A DNA stretch of 64,000 bases from Sinorhizobium fredii USDA 257. GTDB taxonomy: Bacteria; Pseudomonadota; Alphaproteobacteria; Rhizobiales; Rhizobiaceae. The stretch covers positions 682,001-746,000 of the forward strand of contig NC_018000.1 of the NCBI RefSeq assembly GCF_000265205.3. The letters are read 5' to 3'. Position numbers and translations under genes: made by a program. Shown piece by piece: positions 9,984-19,173 of this stretch. The notes under the pieces were generated by a model. It was not told the origin of the DNA and did not search any database. It saw only the letters and a list, made by a program, of their open reading frames with translations. Position 1 is the stretch's first letter; every line of letters begins with the position of its first letter.

Positions 9984-10385
9984 CCTTCGTTACCGCATCT
10001 CAGTGTTACAGCGGGACGGACGGTCCGCTTTCCTAGCGCGCTATCACGCCGACGTTGCATGTCCTTTAAGGGAGAACCGCCGCCCGGCCACCTATTTGTT
10101 CCAGTTCGCCAAAAATCGCGCGGCCATTCTTGTCACCATGGCAAATTTCCGAACATTTCGGAAATTTGGGCTTGCGGCGCCCGACCGGTCGATTTTTCGA
10201 ATTGCCGCTGCTATAGACGATGCCCGAGGGCCGAGAAAGGCCTTCACCGTTCGTCGGTCTGGAGGAGGAGGGGATTGCGCATGGGTTCCTGCTCCGGCCA
10301 TGGAAGGGATCGCGACAGCTTCGGCCTAACGCGCCGCAGTTGCTGTGGTCTCAAAGCTTCACCGGTTCAGTAGGGGTCGTGCAAC
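9984..10385. other. 402-nt divergent intergenic region
   Basis: Non-coding space between divergent thrC and the lipoprotein gene. The only clear structure is the 25-nt inverted repeat at 10143-10167. No RNA gene or convincing ORF is seen. Confidence 0.6.
10143..10167. promoter_or_regulatory. Perfect 11-bp inverted repeat, candidate operator
   Basis: AAATTTCCGAA, a 3-nt spacer CAT, then TTCGGAAATTT: two perfect 11-nt arms. It lies 160 nt upstream of thrC and about 220 nt upstream of the divergent lipoprotein gene. A protein-binding site is inferred from symmetry and position; the cognate regulator is not known. Confidence 0.55.
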
Positions 10386-10922
10386 GTGTCTCGCCATCTT
10401 CTCGCAATGTCTGTCCTTTTGGTCGTCGCAGGCTGTAACAAGACGCAAGACGGCGGCGCCATCGAATCTGGCGGCAACGCGGCCGCGCCGACGCCGGCCG
10501 TGATCCAGGCGGCTTGCCCTCCTGTAACGCTGCGGGACGGCACCGCCTCCTATCGCACCTATGCGAAGGGCGGGAAGGATGACCCGACCAAGGTCGTCTA
10601 TCAGGCGTCCCTTGCCGACACCACGCGGCAATGCGTGCAGAGCGAAGGCGCCCTGACGGTGACGGTGGTCGCTCAGGGCCGCGTCGTGGCCGGTCCCGCC
10701 GGTGGTCCGGGCAAGCTGACGATGCCGATCCGTGTGGCAGCGACCGACGGCGAAAAGACGCTCTATTCCGAACTGACGCAATATCCGGTCGAGGTCCCGC
10801 CGGGCAGCACCAACACGCAATTCATCTTCACAAAGGCGAATGTCACCCTGCCGGCCGGCGCCGGAACCGATGCCAAGATCTTCGTTGGCTTCGACGAGGG
10901 GCCGCAAAAGGCGAAGCAGTAG
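10386..10922 (+). CDS. Hypothetical lipoprotein
   Basis: 178 residues, apparently starting at GTG with AGGGG upstream. The N-terminus is a short lipoprotein signal ending in LVVAGC, so the mature protein would be lipidated on that cysteine (about residue 17). The rest is polar with a low-complexity linker, then a beta-rich region, and ends with FVGFDEGPQKAKQ. No enzyme motif is recognised. Similar small lipoproteins are widespread in Rhizobiales, function unknown. It is convergent with the ABC binding-protein gene. Confidence 0.8.
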   Translation: MSRHLLAMSVLLVVAGCNKTQDGGAIESGGNAAAPTPAVIQAACPPVTLRDGTASYRTYAKGGKDDPTKVVYQASLADTTRQCVQSEGALTVTVVAQGRVVAGPAGGPGKLTMPIRVAATDGEKTLYSELTQYPVEVPPGSTNTQFIFTKANVTLPAGAGTDAKIFVGFDEGPQKAKQ

Positions 10923-10980
10923 ACCGCATCGCCATCCGCGGAAGAGCGAGTCCCGCTGCAATCCACCGCCCAAAGCCAAA

Positions 10981-11003
10981 CGCCGGGGGGCACTGCCCCG
11001 GCG
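10981..11003. terminator. GC-rich hairpin between convergent genes
   Basis: CGCCGGGG and CCCCGGCG form an 8-bp stem with a 7-nt loop, between the lipoprotein stop (10922) and the ABC binding-protein stop (11026). No strong T run on either side, so it is a possible bidirectional terminator only. Confidence 0.45.
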
Positions 11004-11025
11004 CTGCTCTTCCCGTCGGCACCCG

Positions 11026-12132
11026 TTACTCGGCCGCGACGCTCTTGCCGGCTTCCCATTTGTAGAGCGAGAAGCTCGGCGACGTGAGATCGCCGCTTTC
11101 GCCATAGGTCAGCTTGCCGATGGCGGTGTCGATCGCCTCGCCGGACTTGATCGCCGTCGCAACCGCGGTTGCATCGTCGGCGGATCCCGCCTTCTCGATG
11201 CCCGCCTTGATGACCTGGACGGCGGCATAGGCATTGAGCGTGAAGGCTTCGGCCGGGATGTTCTTGGCGTTCAGTGCCTCGATCACCGGGGCCGCGGCCG
11301 GGTGGCGGGTCGCGTCGCTGGCATTGGTGTAGATCGTGCCCTCGGCGGCGTCTCCGCCGATCGCCCAGAACTCGGTGTTGGAGAGGCCGTCGCCGCCGAT
11401 CAGCAGCGACTTGACCCCCTGATCGCGCATCTGGCGGACCATCAGGCCGGCCTCGGCGTGATAGCCGCCGAAATAGACGACGTCGACATTCTCGGCCTTG
11501 AGACGCGTGACGATGGCGCTGAAATCCTTTTCACCGGGGTTCAGGCCCTCGTAAACGACTTCCGTGATGCCGCCCGCGTTGATTGCAGCCTTGAAGCCGT
11601 CGGCGAGCCCCTTGCCGTAAGCACCCTTGTCGTGCAGCACGGCGACGCGCTTGTCCTTGAGGTTCTTGACCACATAGTCGGCGGCGACGACGGCCTGCTG
11701 GTCGTCGCGGCCGCAGGTACGCAGCACGTTCCAGAGCCCGCGCGTGGTGAGGTCGGGCGTGGTTGCCGTCGGCGTGACCATCAGGATGCCGTTCTCGGCG
11801 AGCACGTCGGATGCCGGCATCGCCGTGCCGGAAAGCACCGGTCCGACGACATAGCGCACGCCTTCGCCGGCAAGCTGGTTCGAGACGGAGACGGATTGCT
11901 TCGGTTCACCGGCGTCGTCGACGATCTTGATGACGATCTTCTCGCCCTTGATGCCGCCGGCATTGTTGATGGCTTCGACCGCTGCCTCGGCGCCGTTCTT
12001 TACTTGCTCGCCGAAGGCCGCGACCGGGCCGGTGAGAGGGGTGATCACGCCAAGTGTGATGTCGGCATGGGCGAGCGGCGCGAAGGCGACGCCGGCAGCC
12101 AAGGTCATTCCGGTCAATAGTGAAAGACGCAT
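11026..12132 (-). CDS. Branched-chain amino acid ABC transporter, periplasmic binding protein
   Basis: 368 residues. A Sec signal peptide (about 1-23, ending PLAHA) precedes the mature start [20 protein letters not shown], typical of LivJ/LivK-type type I periplasmic binding proteins. Further family segments include [16 protein letters not shown] and [13 protein letters not shown]. It delivers hydrophobic amino acids or related ligands to a membrane ABC complex. No permease or ATPase genes are adjacent, so this is an orphan binding protein or serves a distant transporter. The RBS is AAGGAG. A palindromic repeat element starts 26 nt upstream of the start codon. Confidence 0.93.
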   Translation of the reverse strand: MRLSLLTGMTLAAGVAFAPLAHADITLGVITPLTGPVAAFGEQVKNGAEAAVEAINNAGGIKGEKIVIKIVDDAGEPKQSVSVSNQLAGEGVRYVVGPVLSGTAMPASDVLAENGILMVTPTATTPDLTTRGLWNVLRTCGRDDQQAVVAADYVVKNLKDKRVAVLHDKGAYGKGLADGFKAAINAGGITEVVYEGLNPGEKDFSAIVTRLKAENVDVVYFGGYHAEAGLMVRQMRDQGVKSLLIGGDGLSNTEFWAIGGDAAEGTIYTNASDATRHPAAAPVIEALNAKNIPAEAFTLNAYAAVQVIKAGIEKAGSADDATAVATAIKSGEAIDTAIGKLTYGESGDLTSPSFSLYKWEAGKSVAAE

Positions 12133-12157
12133 GGTATTTTCTCCTTGGAATTAACCG

Positions 12158-12233
12158 CTACAGCGCCCGGATGCACGAAGGCGCTGTGGCACTTTGAACT
12201 GCTGCATGCTGCGGAAGCGGAACCATGCAGTGG
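12158..12233. repeat. RIME-like intergenic palindromic element, copy 1
   Basis: CTACAGCG (12158) pairs with CGCTGTGG (12182) with one mismatch; then comes GCACTTTGAACTGCTGCATG; CTGCATG (12202) and CATGCAG (12224) form a second stem. It shares this plan and core with the element at 56471-56574, but the first loop is shorter. The pattern resembles rhizobial intergenic mosaic elements. It lies in the 5' region of the ABC binding-protein gene. Confidence 0.7.
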
Positions 12234-12401
12234 TCGACCTTGATATAGACCTCGCGCGCCGTCCGAAAACCCGCTGATTCTCGGAGGAGGGCATGCGTCT
12301 TCAATGCGGCACGCCGTCCTTCGCCAAACATGCGCCTGGGTCGTTCGAGGGTTCTTGCGCCGGCGATCGCCGAAGCAAAGCGCAATCAGGCCCGGTGAGG
12401 A

Positions 12402-13097
12402 TCAGGCCGTCAGAGCCTCAGACCACTCGGCGAGTGCCGCGATGACGCCCGGCAGGGCGGCCATCCGCGAGACGACGGTCTCGGCGCCGGCCTCCGTCAG
12501 CTTGTCGGCATGCGACGGATAGGTGTGCGAGCCGCCCGTGAAACCGACGACGCGCATGCCTGCGGCGCTGGCCGCATGGACACCATGCACCGAATCCTCG
12601 ATGACGAGAACGCGTGCCGGATCGACGCCGAACTGGGCGGCGCCATGCAGAAAGATATCCGGCTTCGGCTTGACCCGGTCGGGGCCGAGATCGCGCGCCG
12701 AATAGATGTGCTTGCCGAAATGCTCCTGAATGCCGACCTTGCCGAGCATCGTCGCGAGCCGCGCCGAGGTCGAGTTCGAGCAGATGCAGTGCGGCAGCGC
12801 CAGCTGCAGCAGCACGGGCTTGACGCCGTCGATGATCTTGACGTCGCGGGCGAGCCGCTGGTCGAGAATGGTGTCGACGCGGTCGATCAACGAAGCGGAA
12901 AGCGGGATGCTGGCTTCCTTCTCGATTGCCAGCAGCGTGTCGCGCCAGGTCATGCCGGCGAAGCGCTCGCTCATTTCTTCGACGCTGATCGGGTAACCGG
13001 CCTCGGTCAGGAGTCCTGCCTCGACTTCCGAGGCGATGATTTCCGAATCGACGAGAACGCCGTCGCAGTCGAAGATGATGAGGTCAAATCCAGTCAT
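12402..13097 (-). CDS. HAD-superfamily hydrolase, phosphoglycolate/beta-phosphoglucomutase-like
   Basis: 231 residues. Motif I is IIFDCDGVLVDSE, with the nucleophilic Asp and acid/base Asp; motif II is ICSNSTSARL; the later motifs are KPKPDIFLHGAAQFG (Lys) and VLVIEDSVHGV (acidic pair). A helical C1 cap follows motif I. These features fit small-molecule phosphatases of the Gph/beta-PGM group; the substrate cannot be read from sequence. It is divergent from the GntR regulator at 13269. Confidence 0.9.
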   Translation of the reverse strand: MTGFDLIIFDCDGVLVDSEIIASEVEAGLLTEAGYPISVEEMSERFAGMTWRDTLLAIEKEASIPLSASLIDRVDTILDQRLARDVKIIDGVKPVLLQLALPHCICSNSTSARLATMLGKVGIQEHFGKHIYSARDLGPDRVKPKPDIFLHGAAQFGVDPARVLVIEDSVHGVHAASAAGMRVVGFTGGSHTYPSHADKLTEAGAETVVSRMAALPGVIAALAEWSEALTA

Positions 13098-13268
13098 TTT
13101 GCGTCCTTGGGAGAGGGGCGCCGCTGGCAGGGGAGGGGTCTGGTGCGGCGGGAAAATTGGATCCCGGCAGATTTATACGATGGCAGATCAAAGCTCAACC
13201 TTTGGAAATCGTCTTGCGCAGGTTGCGCCTTGCTCGACAGGCCCGGGCAGCACCTCTATCTGTAGTGC

Positions 13269-13937
13269 ATGACAAAGGAACATGACGACACACTTGCAAG
13301 CCGGATCAGCCGGGCGCTTGCCGAGAGGATCATCTCCGGCGCCCTGTCACCGGGCGAGCGGTTGCGTCAGGACCATGTCGCCGAGGAATTCGGCGCCAGT
13401 CACGTGCCCGTGCGCGAAGCCTTCCGGCGCCTGGAGGCGCAAGGCCTTGCCGTCAGCGAACCGCGCCGCGGCGTGCGCGTCGCCTCCTTCGATCTCAAGG
13501 AGGTGCGCGAGGTTGCCGAGATGCGCGCGGCGCTGGAGGTGCTTGCGCTCCGCCATGCCATACCTCACCTGGCGCCCGCCATTCTCGATCGGGCCGAAGC
13601 GGCAACGGTTGCGGCGGACAAATCGCGCGACGTGCGCAGCTGGGAGGCAGCAAATCGCGCTTTCCACCGGCTGATCCTCGAGCCCTGCGCCATGCCGCGC
13701 CTGCTTGCCGCCATCGACGATCTTCATGCGGCGAGCGCCCGTTTCCTCTTCTCCGCCTGGCGCTCCAGTTGGGAGGCCCGCACCGATCACGACCACCGCG
13801 CAATTCTTGCGGCCCTGCGTCAGGGAAGGGGCGAGGAGGCCGCCTCGATACTCGAGCGCCATGTCGGCTGGATCGGCAAGACGCCGGTCAAGACCGCGGG
13901 CGGGGAAGTCCGCGACGCCTTTTCTATCGTCGGGTAG
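13269..13937 (+). CDS. GntR-family transcriptional regulator (FadR/FCD type)
   Basis: 222 residues. An N-terminal winged helix (about 12-75: ALSPGERLRQDHVAEEFG, HVPVREAFRRLEAQGL) is followed by an all-helical FCD ligand-binding domain. Within it lie LALRHAIPHLAPAIL and the metal-site-like DHDHRAILAALRQGR. FCD regulators usually sense carboxylic acids and repress a neighbouring catabolic gene. Here the neighbours (HAD phosphatase, DUF1284) give no clear target. A second small gene follows 55 nt downstream. Confidence 0.92.
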   Translation: MTKEHDDTLASRISRALAERIISGALSPGERLRQDHVAEEFGASHVPVREAFRRLEAQGLAVSEPRRGVRVASFDLKEVREVAEMRAALEVLALRHAIPHLAPAILDRAEAATVAADKSRDVRSWEAANRAFHRLILEPCAMPRLLAAIDDLHAASARFLFSAWRSSWEARTDHDHRAILAALRQGRGEEAASILERHVGWIGKTPVKTAGGEVRDAFSIVG

Positions 13938-13992
13938 CCGCAATCTGTCGTAAACTCCGAATGAGCAAGTTCGTAAGCGGTGAGACCTGCCA

Positions 13993-14439
13993 ATGGTTCG
14001 CCTGCGCGGCCATCATCTTCTGTGTCTGCTGACCTTCGTAGGTGAAGGCTATACGCCCGCATTCACTCGCAACTATCTCCGGATCGCCGGCCGCCTTTCG
14101 TCCGGCGAGGCGATCGAAATCGTCGAGGGGCCGGACGATATCTGCGCGCCCATGCTGGATGTGCGCGAAGCCCATTGCCGGAACGACAGCGTTCTTGATC
14201 GTGACGGGAAGGCCCTTGCTGCCGTCACCGACCTTCTTGGCATTTCGTTGAAAGCCGGCTCGGTACTTGTTCTTGACGGCGATCGCCTGGAGCGCATGCG
14301 TGCCTCGTTCGCAGTCGGCACCGTCCGGACCGCCTGCGAGGATTGCGAATGGTCGCCGCTATGCACGCGCATTGCGCGCGACGGCTTCGGCGGCACGCTT
14401 GTCCAGGCCAAGCCGTCATCCACCGCGAAACGGCTATAG
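13993..14439 (+). CDS. DUF1284 cysteine-rich protein
   Basis: 148 residues. It begins VRLRGHHLLCLLTFVGEGYTP, the signature of DUF1284, and has spaced cysteines (DDICAPML, AHCRND, TACEDCEWSPLC) that could bind an iron-sulfur cluster or zinc. Function is unknown in the family. It lies 55 nt after the GntR gene and could share its transcript. Its 3' end overlaps the convergent ArsR-type gene by 6 nt. Confidence 0.85.
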   Translation: MVRLRGHHLLCLLTFVGEGYTPAFTRNYLRIAGRLSSGEAIEIVEGPDDICAPMLDVREAHCRNDSVLDRDGKALAAVTDLLGISLKAGSVLVLDGDRLERMRASFAVGTVRTACEDCEWSPLCTRIARDGFGGTLVQAKPSSTAKRL

Positions 14440-15117
14440 CGGAAAAAGCGCGAGGAAGGCCTCTTCGCCCCTCTCTGTGAAGCGGATGGCGCGGCTGTCC
14501 TTCTCGCGTTTCGCCCAGCCCCTGTCGGTGAAAAGCGTGAGCAGTGCCTCGCCGAGCGAGCCGGCGAGATGCGAACGGCGTTCGCTCCAGTCGAGGCAGG
14601 TTCGGCAGATCGGCCGGCGGGATTTCTTGAGTGCCGCATAGTCGATGCCAAGTGCCTCCATTCGGGTGCGGCCGGCATCGGTCAGCGCGAGGTCGTCACC
14701 GCCAGCCATCTCGATCTCACGGGCCGCAATCAGGCTGTCCAACATGCGTACGCCGTAGTCGCCGGCGAGATGGTTGTAGCACACGCGCGCCTTACGCAGC
14801 GCCGGGTCTCTCGGGCCCGGCCGGTGGCGCGTCAGACCGCGGCTCGCGGCAAAGCCCATGAGGCTTTCGAGCATCAGCCCCACTTCGTCTTCGCTCAAGG
14901 CGTAATAACGGTGCCGGCCTTGCTTGCGCTGCGTGACCAGCCCGCCTGCCTCGAGCTTGGCGAGATGCGAGCTAGCGGTCTGCAGCGTGATGCCGGCCAC
15001 ACCTGCAAGCTCCGTCGGCGTTAGCGCCTGACCGCCCATGAGCGCCGTCAGCATGTTGGCGCGCGCAGGATCGCCGATCAGCGATCCGATCAGGGCTATA
15101 TCCGGACCTTCCTTCAT
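14434..15117 (-). CDS. ArsR-type winged-helix transcriptional regulator
   Basis: 227 residues. The winged-helix domain (about 10-90) contains LTPTELAGVAGITLQTASSHLAKLEAGGLV and the wing RKQGRHRYYAL. The long C-terminal part ends with RPICRTCLDWSERRSHLAGSLGEALL, a CXXC-containing region found in a rhizobial/actinobacterial subgroup, not in classic arsenic sensors. It is divergent from two small genes (NIPSNAP and antibiotic monooxygenase-type) across a gap of about 70 nt, so they are likely its targets (inference). Confidence 0.9.
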   Translation of the reverse strand: MKEGPDIALIGSLIGDPARANMLTALMGGQALTPTELAGVAGITLQTASSHLAKLEAGGLVTQRKQGRHRYYALSEDEVGLMLESLMGFAASRGLTRHRPGPRDPALRKARVCYNHLAGDYGVRMLDSLIAAREIEMAGGDDLALTDAGRTRMEALGIDYAALKKSRRPICRTCLDWSERRSHLAGSLGEALLTLFTDRGWAKREKDSRAIRFTERGEEAFLALFPL

Positions 15118-15188
15118 AGTTCGATCGTAATCGAAGCATCGCTGACGGGCAAGCGGGCATAATGGCGCCGATCAACAAGGAGAAAGCC

Positions 15189-15509
15189 ATGATCACCTGC
15201 TTCATTCGCTACGAGATCGATCCGTTCCGAAAGGAAGATTTCGCCACCTATGCCCGCAATTGGGGTAAGGCTATTCCACGCTCAGGCGCCGATCTCATCG
15301 GCTATTTCGGCCCGCACGAAGGCTCGGCAACGACCGCCTACGGCGTCTACAATATCGAAAGCCTCGCCGCCTACGAGGCCTATCGGGCGCGTCTTGCCGC
15401 CGATCCGCTTGGGCGTGAGAATTACGAGTTTGCTCGCCGTGAGCGTTTCATCCTCAAGGAGGACCGTATCTTCCTGAAAAACGTCTCCCTGCCACTGGCA
15501 AAGGAATGA
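15189..15509 (+). CDS. NIPSNAP-family protein
   Basis: 106 residues. The sequence ITCFIRYEIDPFRKEDFATYARNW and later YGVYNIESLAAYEAYRARL fits the ferredoxin-like dimeric alpha-beta barrel fold of NIPSNAP proteins, which lack a defined activity. The ATG at 15189 is preferred over an in-frame ATG at 15162 because AAGGAG lies about 7 nt upstream. It is 4 nt from the next gene, so co-translation is likely, and it is divergent from the ArsR-type regulator. Confidence 0.87.
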   Translation: MITCFIRYEIDPFRKEDFATYARNWGKAIPRSGADLIGYFGPHEGSATTAYGVYNIESLAAYEAYRARLAADPLGRENYEFARRERFILKEDRIFLKNVSLPLAKE

Positions 15510-15513
15510 TGCG

Positions 15514-15873
15514 ATGATTGCGGTGATCTTCGAAGTCCTGCCGGCTGACGGCAAGCGCGGCACCTATCTCGGGCTCGCCGCCGACCTGCGTCCGCTTCTG
15601 GACGGGATCGACGGCTTCATCTCAATCGAGCGGTTCCAGAGCCTTGCCGATCCGAACAAACTCTTGTCGCTCTCCTTCTGGCGCGACGAGGCGGCGGTGA
15701 AGGCGTGGCGTAACGGCGCCGAGCATCGCGCGGCGCAGGCTGCGGGGCGGAATGGCGTTTTCGCCGACTATCGCCTCAGGATCGCCGCGGTCGTCCGGGA
15801 CTACGGTCTTGACGATCGTGAGGAGGTGCCGGCGGACAGCCGGCAATGGCACGACAAGGACCGTGCCGCCTGA
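15514..15873 (+). CDS. Antibiotic biosynthesis monooxygenase-fold protein
   Basis: 119 residues. IAVIFEVLPADGKRGTYLGLAADLRPLL, then DGFISIERFQSLADPNKLLSLSFWRDEAAVKAWRN, is typical of the ABM dimeric alpha-beta barrel family (quinol monooxygenase/heme-degrading type). No specific catalytic assignment is possible. With the preceding NIPSNAP gene it forms a two-gene operon of related folds, opposite an ArsR-type regulator. Confidence 0.88.
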   Translation: MIAVIFEVLPADGKRGTYLGLAADLRPLLDGIDGFISIERFQSLADPNKLLSLSFWRDEAAVKAWRNGAEHRAAQAAGRNGVFADYRLRIAAVVRDYGLDDREEVPADSRQWHDKDRAA

Positions 15874-15926
15874 ACGAGGGCGGCACCTGCAGCGACGCGA
15901 ACTTTTCCGGACAGCCTTCAGGCTTT

Positions 15927-15959
15927 GGTAACCATCTTCGGTAACCATGAGTGCTATAG
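15927..15959 (+). promoter_or_regulatory. ccrM promoter with two CtrA-like half-sites
   Basis: GGTAACCAT occurs twice (15927-15935 and 15940-15948, 13-bp period), close to the rhizobial CtrA half-site TTAACCAT. A CTATAG -10-like hexamer follows at 15954-15959, and the second half-site covers the -35 position, which otherwise has a poor match. This suggests activator-dependent transcription of ccrM, as known for CtrA control of ccrM in Caulobacter. Confidence 0.55.
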
Positions 15960-17123
<1,164 letters not shown>

Positions 17124-17197
17124 TCAACCAGTTCCGCCTGGGTCTTCGAAAAGCGCTCCGCCCGGTTTTGTACCTTCAGTCCCGGAAGGAGAGCTTT

Positions 17198-17231
17198 AAA
17201 CGCCCGGAATCCGTGAGGATTCCGGGCGTTT
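17198..17231 (+). terminator. Intrinsic terminator after ccrM
   Basis: A perfect 15-bp stem (AAACGCCCGGAATCC / GGATTCCGGGCGTTT) with a 4-nt GTGA loop and T residues at the 3' side, about 75 nt after the ccrM stop. Confidence 0.85.
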
Positions 17232-17239
17232 GTATGAGA

Positions 17240-17269
17240 AAGCCCCGCCGTGTTCAAGCGGCAGGGCTT
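17240..17269 (-). terminator. Terminator of the calcium-binding repeat gene
   Basis: On the minus strand AAGCCCTGCCG pairs with CGGCGGGGCTT (one mismatch) around an 8-nt loop, followed by TTCTC. It lies 19 nt after the stop at 17288. Confidence 0.7.
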
Positions 17270-17287
17270 AGCATCGGATGTGAAGCG

Positions 17288-18325
17288 TCAGAGGAAGAAG
17301 TCGTCGACCCTCAGGCTGGTGACGCCATTGACCTTGATCTGGAAGTCGGCATAGCCGTCGCCATTGACGTCGCCGGACAGGACGCCGGAGCGGAAGTTCA
17401 ACTGGCCGGCGTCGCCCGAAAAGGCGCTGCCGCCGATGAAGGTGAATTTCTGATTGCCGCTCCAGGTCGTGTCCGCGTCGATCGTCGAAAGGTCGATGAC
17501 GTCAAATTCGGAACGGTGGAAATCGGTGATCACATCGCGGCGGGAACCGACGGCCGATTCGCCGATCGCGTTGAAATCGAAACTGTCGATGCCGGTGCCG
17601 CCGACCAGATAGTCGAAGCCGGTGCCGCCGCGCAGGATGTCGGCACCCGAACCGCCATAGAGGTCGTCGTCGCCGCTGCCGCCGTCGAGGAAATCGTCGC
17701 CGCCAAGACCTTCGAGAATGTCGTGGCCACCAAGCCCGCGCAGCGTGTTAGCGACCGAGCTGCCGGTGATGTCGTCATGGCCGTAATTGGTGCCCGTGGC
17801 ATTCTCGATGCTGATCAGGTCCTCGCGCCGGCCGGTGCCGGTGGTCGCGTATTTGTAGCCGAGGTCGATCGTGACGCCTTTGCCGCGCTCCGAACTCCAG
17901 TCGTCCTGGAACTGATAGCTGATCGAGTCGATGCCGGTGCCGCCGTTGAAATAGTTGTTGAAGCCGGCCGAGAGGAAGGTGTCGTTGCCGCTCTCGCCGT
18001 AATAGTCGCTGGCATAGCCGTCGATCTCGAAGCGGTCGTTGCCGCTGCCGCCGTAGACGACGTCGTAGGAGCTCGTATCGCGTGACCGGATGTCGGCGAC
18101 ATATATGTCGTTGCCGGCGCCCATGTAGATGTCGTTGCCGCCTTCGTAGGAGTTCACCACGAGGTCGTTGCCATAGCCCGCGTCGACAAAGTTGTAGCCG
18201 CCGTAGCTGTCGGTCCTGTTCAGGTAGATGTCATCGTCGCCGTCATAGGCATGGATCTCGACCGAGATATAGCCGTTCTGCTTGAGGATATCGGCGAAGT
18301 TCGTACCGTAGATGCGCGTTACCAT
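17288..18325 (-). CDS. Calcium-binding RTX-type repeat protein
   Basis: 345 residues, acidic and glycine/aspartate rich. Several nonapeptide-like units are visible (GGSGNDRFEID, LGGDDFLDGGSGDDDLYG, GGSGADILRGGTGFD), the Ca2+-binding beta-roll of hemolysin-type proteins. The C-terminal region (SFDFN, DVITDFHRSEFDVIDLS, LRVDDFFL) is the usual non-cleaved type I secretion signal in rhizobia. There is no N-terminal signal peptide, consistent with export by an ABC/HlyD/TolC system; none is encoded nearby. No enzymatic domain is present. Adhesive or matrix roles are typical but unproven here. Confidence 0.88.
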   Translation of the reverse strand: MVTRIYGTNFADILKQNGYISVEIHAYDGDDDIYLNRTDSYGGYNFVDAGYGNDLVVNSYEGGNDIYMGAGNDIYVADIRSRDTSSYDVVYGGSGNDRFEIDGYASDYYGESGNDTFLSAGFNNYFNGGTGIDSISYQFQDDWSSERGKGVTIDLGYKYATTGTGRREDLISIENATGTNYGHDDITGSSVANTLRGLGGHDILEGLGGDDFLDGGSGDDDLYGGSGADILRGGTGFDYLVGGTGIDSFDFNAIGESAVGSRRDVITDFHRSEFDVIDLSTIDADTTWSGNQKFTFIGGSAFSGDAGQLNFRSGVLSGDVNGDGYADFQIKVNGVTSLRVDDFFL

Positions 18326-18454
18326 TGCTAGACCTTTTCAGGGAAGGCGTTGAAATCTAACGCGGATCATGGAGTAAGGAAGCTGAATGGCGGGTGAACC
18401 GATTGCGGCGTTTTCGTGAATTCACCGAGCCCGTTCGATGCGAAAATCACGCGA

Positions 18455-19117
18455 TCAGGCCGGTGTCGCCACTGCCGGACCGAGGTCATCAAGATCAGCC
18501 AACGGTTGCACGCCATAAGCGGCGAGATCGATTCTCAGCCTTTGGGCATCGGTGAAATGTACGGCATGCCAGCCGGCGGCCCGGGCGCCTTCCACATTGG
18601 CCAGGCTGTCGTCGATGAAGATCGTCGCGGCGGGCTCCAGGCCGTAGGTCCGGGCGTGAGTCCTGTAGATCTCGATGTCCGGCTTGATCAGGCCGACGTC
18701 GCCGGAAACCGTCACGCCGCGCGGCAGGGTGAGGAACGGAAAGCGCTTCTGCGCCTCGCGAAACGTGTCGGAGGCGAAATTGGTGAGCATCGTCACGTCG
18801 CGCCCCTCGGCGATCAGCCTTTCCATCAGTGCGACGCTGTCTCCATAGGCATGCGACACCATTTCGTGCCAGTGCCGCCTGAAGGCGCGAATCTGCTCTT
18901 CCCGCTCCGGGTGATCCCGGATCAAGAGCGTCTCGGCTTCCTCCCAGGAACGGCCGCGATCCTGTTCGATATTCCAGTCGTGGGTGCAGACATTGGTGAA
19001 GAACCAGCGGCGCTCCGCTTCGTCCGGGATGATCCGGGAGTAGGGGATCTGAGGATCGTAATGGATAAGAACCTTGCCGATGTCGAAAACGATGTGGCGG
19101 ATGTCGACGCTGCTCAT
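18455..19117 (-). CDS. HAD-like phosphatase, YihX type
   Basis: 220 residues. Motif I reads HIVFDIGKVLIHYDP, where the usual second Asp (+2) is Gly, as in YihX-like and dehalogenase-like HAD members. Motif II is VTMLTNFASDTFREA, and the late motifs are LIKPDIEIYRTHA and ATIFIDDSLANVEGARAAGW. The YihX group dephosphorylates sugar phosphates such as glucose-1-phosphate; the actual substrate is unknown. It lies about 55 nt downstream of mutY on the same strand. Confidence 0.88.
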   Translation of the reverse strand: MSSVDIRHIVFDIGKVLIHYDPQIPYSRIIPDEAERRWFFTNVCTHDWNIEQDRGRSWEEAETLLIRDHPEREEQIRAFRRHWHEMVSHAYGDSVALMERLIAEGRDVTMLTNFASDTFREAQKRFPFLTLPRGVTVSGDVGLIKPDIEIYRTHARTYGLEPAATIFIDDSLANVEGARAAGWHAVHFTDAQRLRIDLAAYGVQPLADLDDLGPAVATPA

Positions 19118-19173
19118 GGGCTATTCCTGAATGACTATGAAAACCGAGCGACCGGCAGGTGAGGTGCCCTGCA

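Noticed and set aside
12158..12385. Possible 75-codon minus-strand gene
   Set aside because: It reads through the repeat element and has no homology or RBS.
17288..18325. RTX toxin
   Set aside because: Only calcium-binding repeats and a secretion-like tail are present; no pore-forming or enzymatic domain and no adjacent export or acylation genes.
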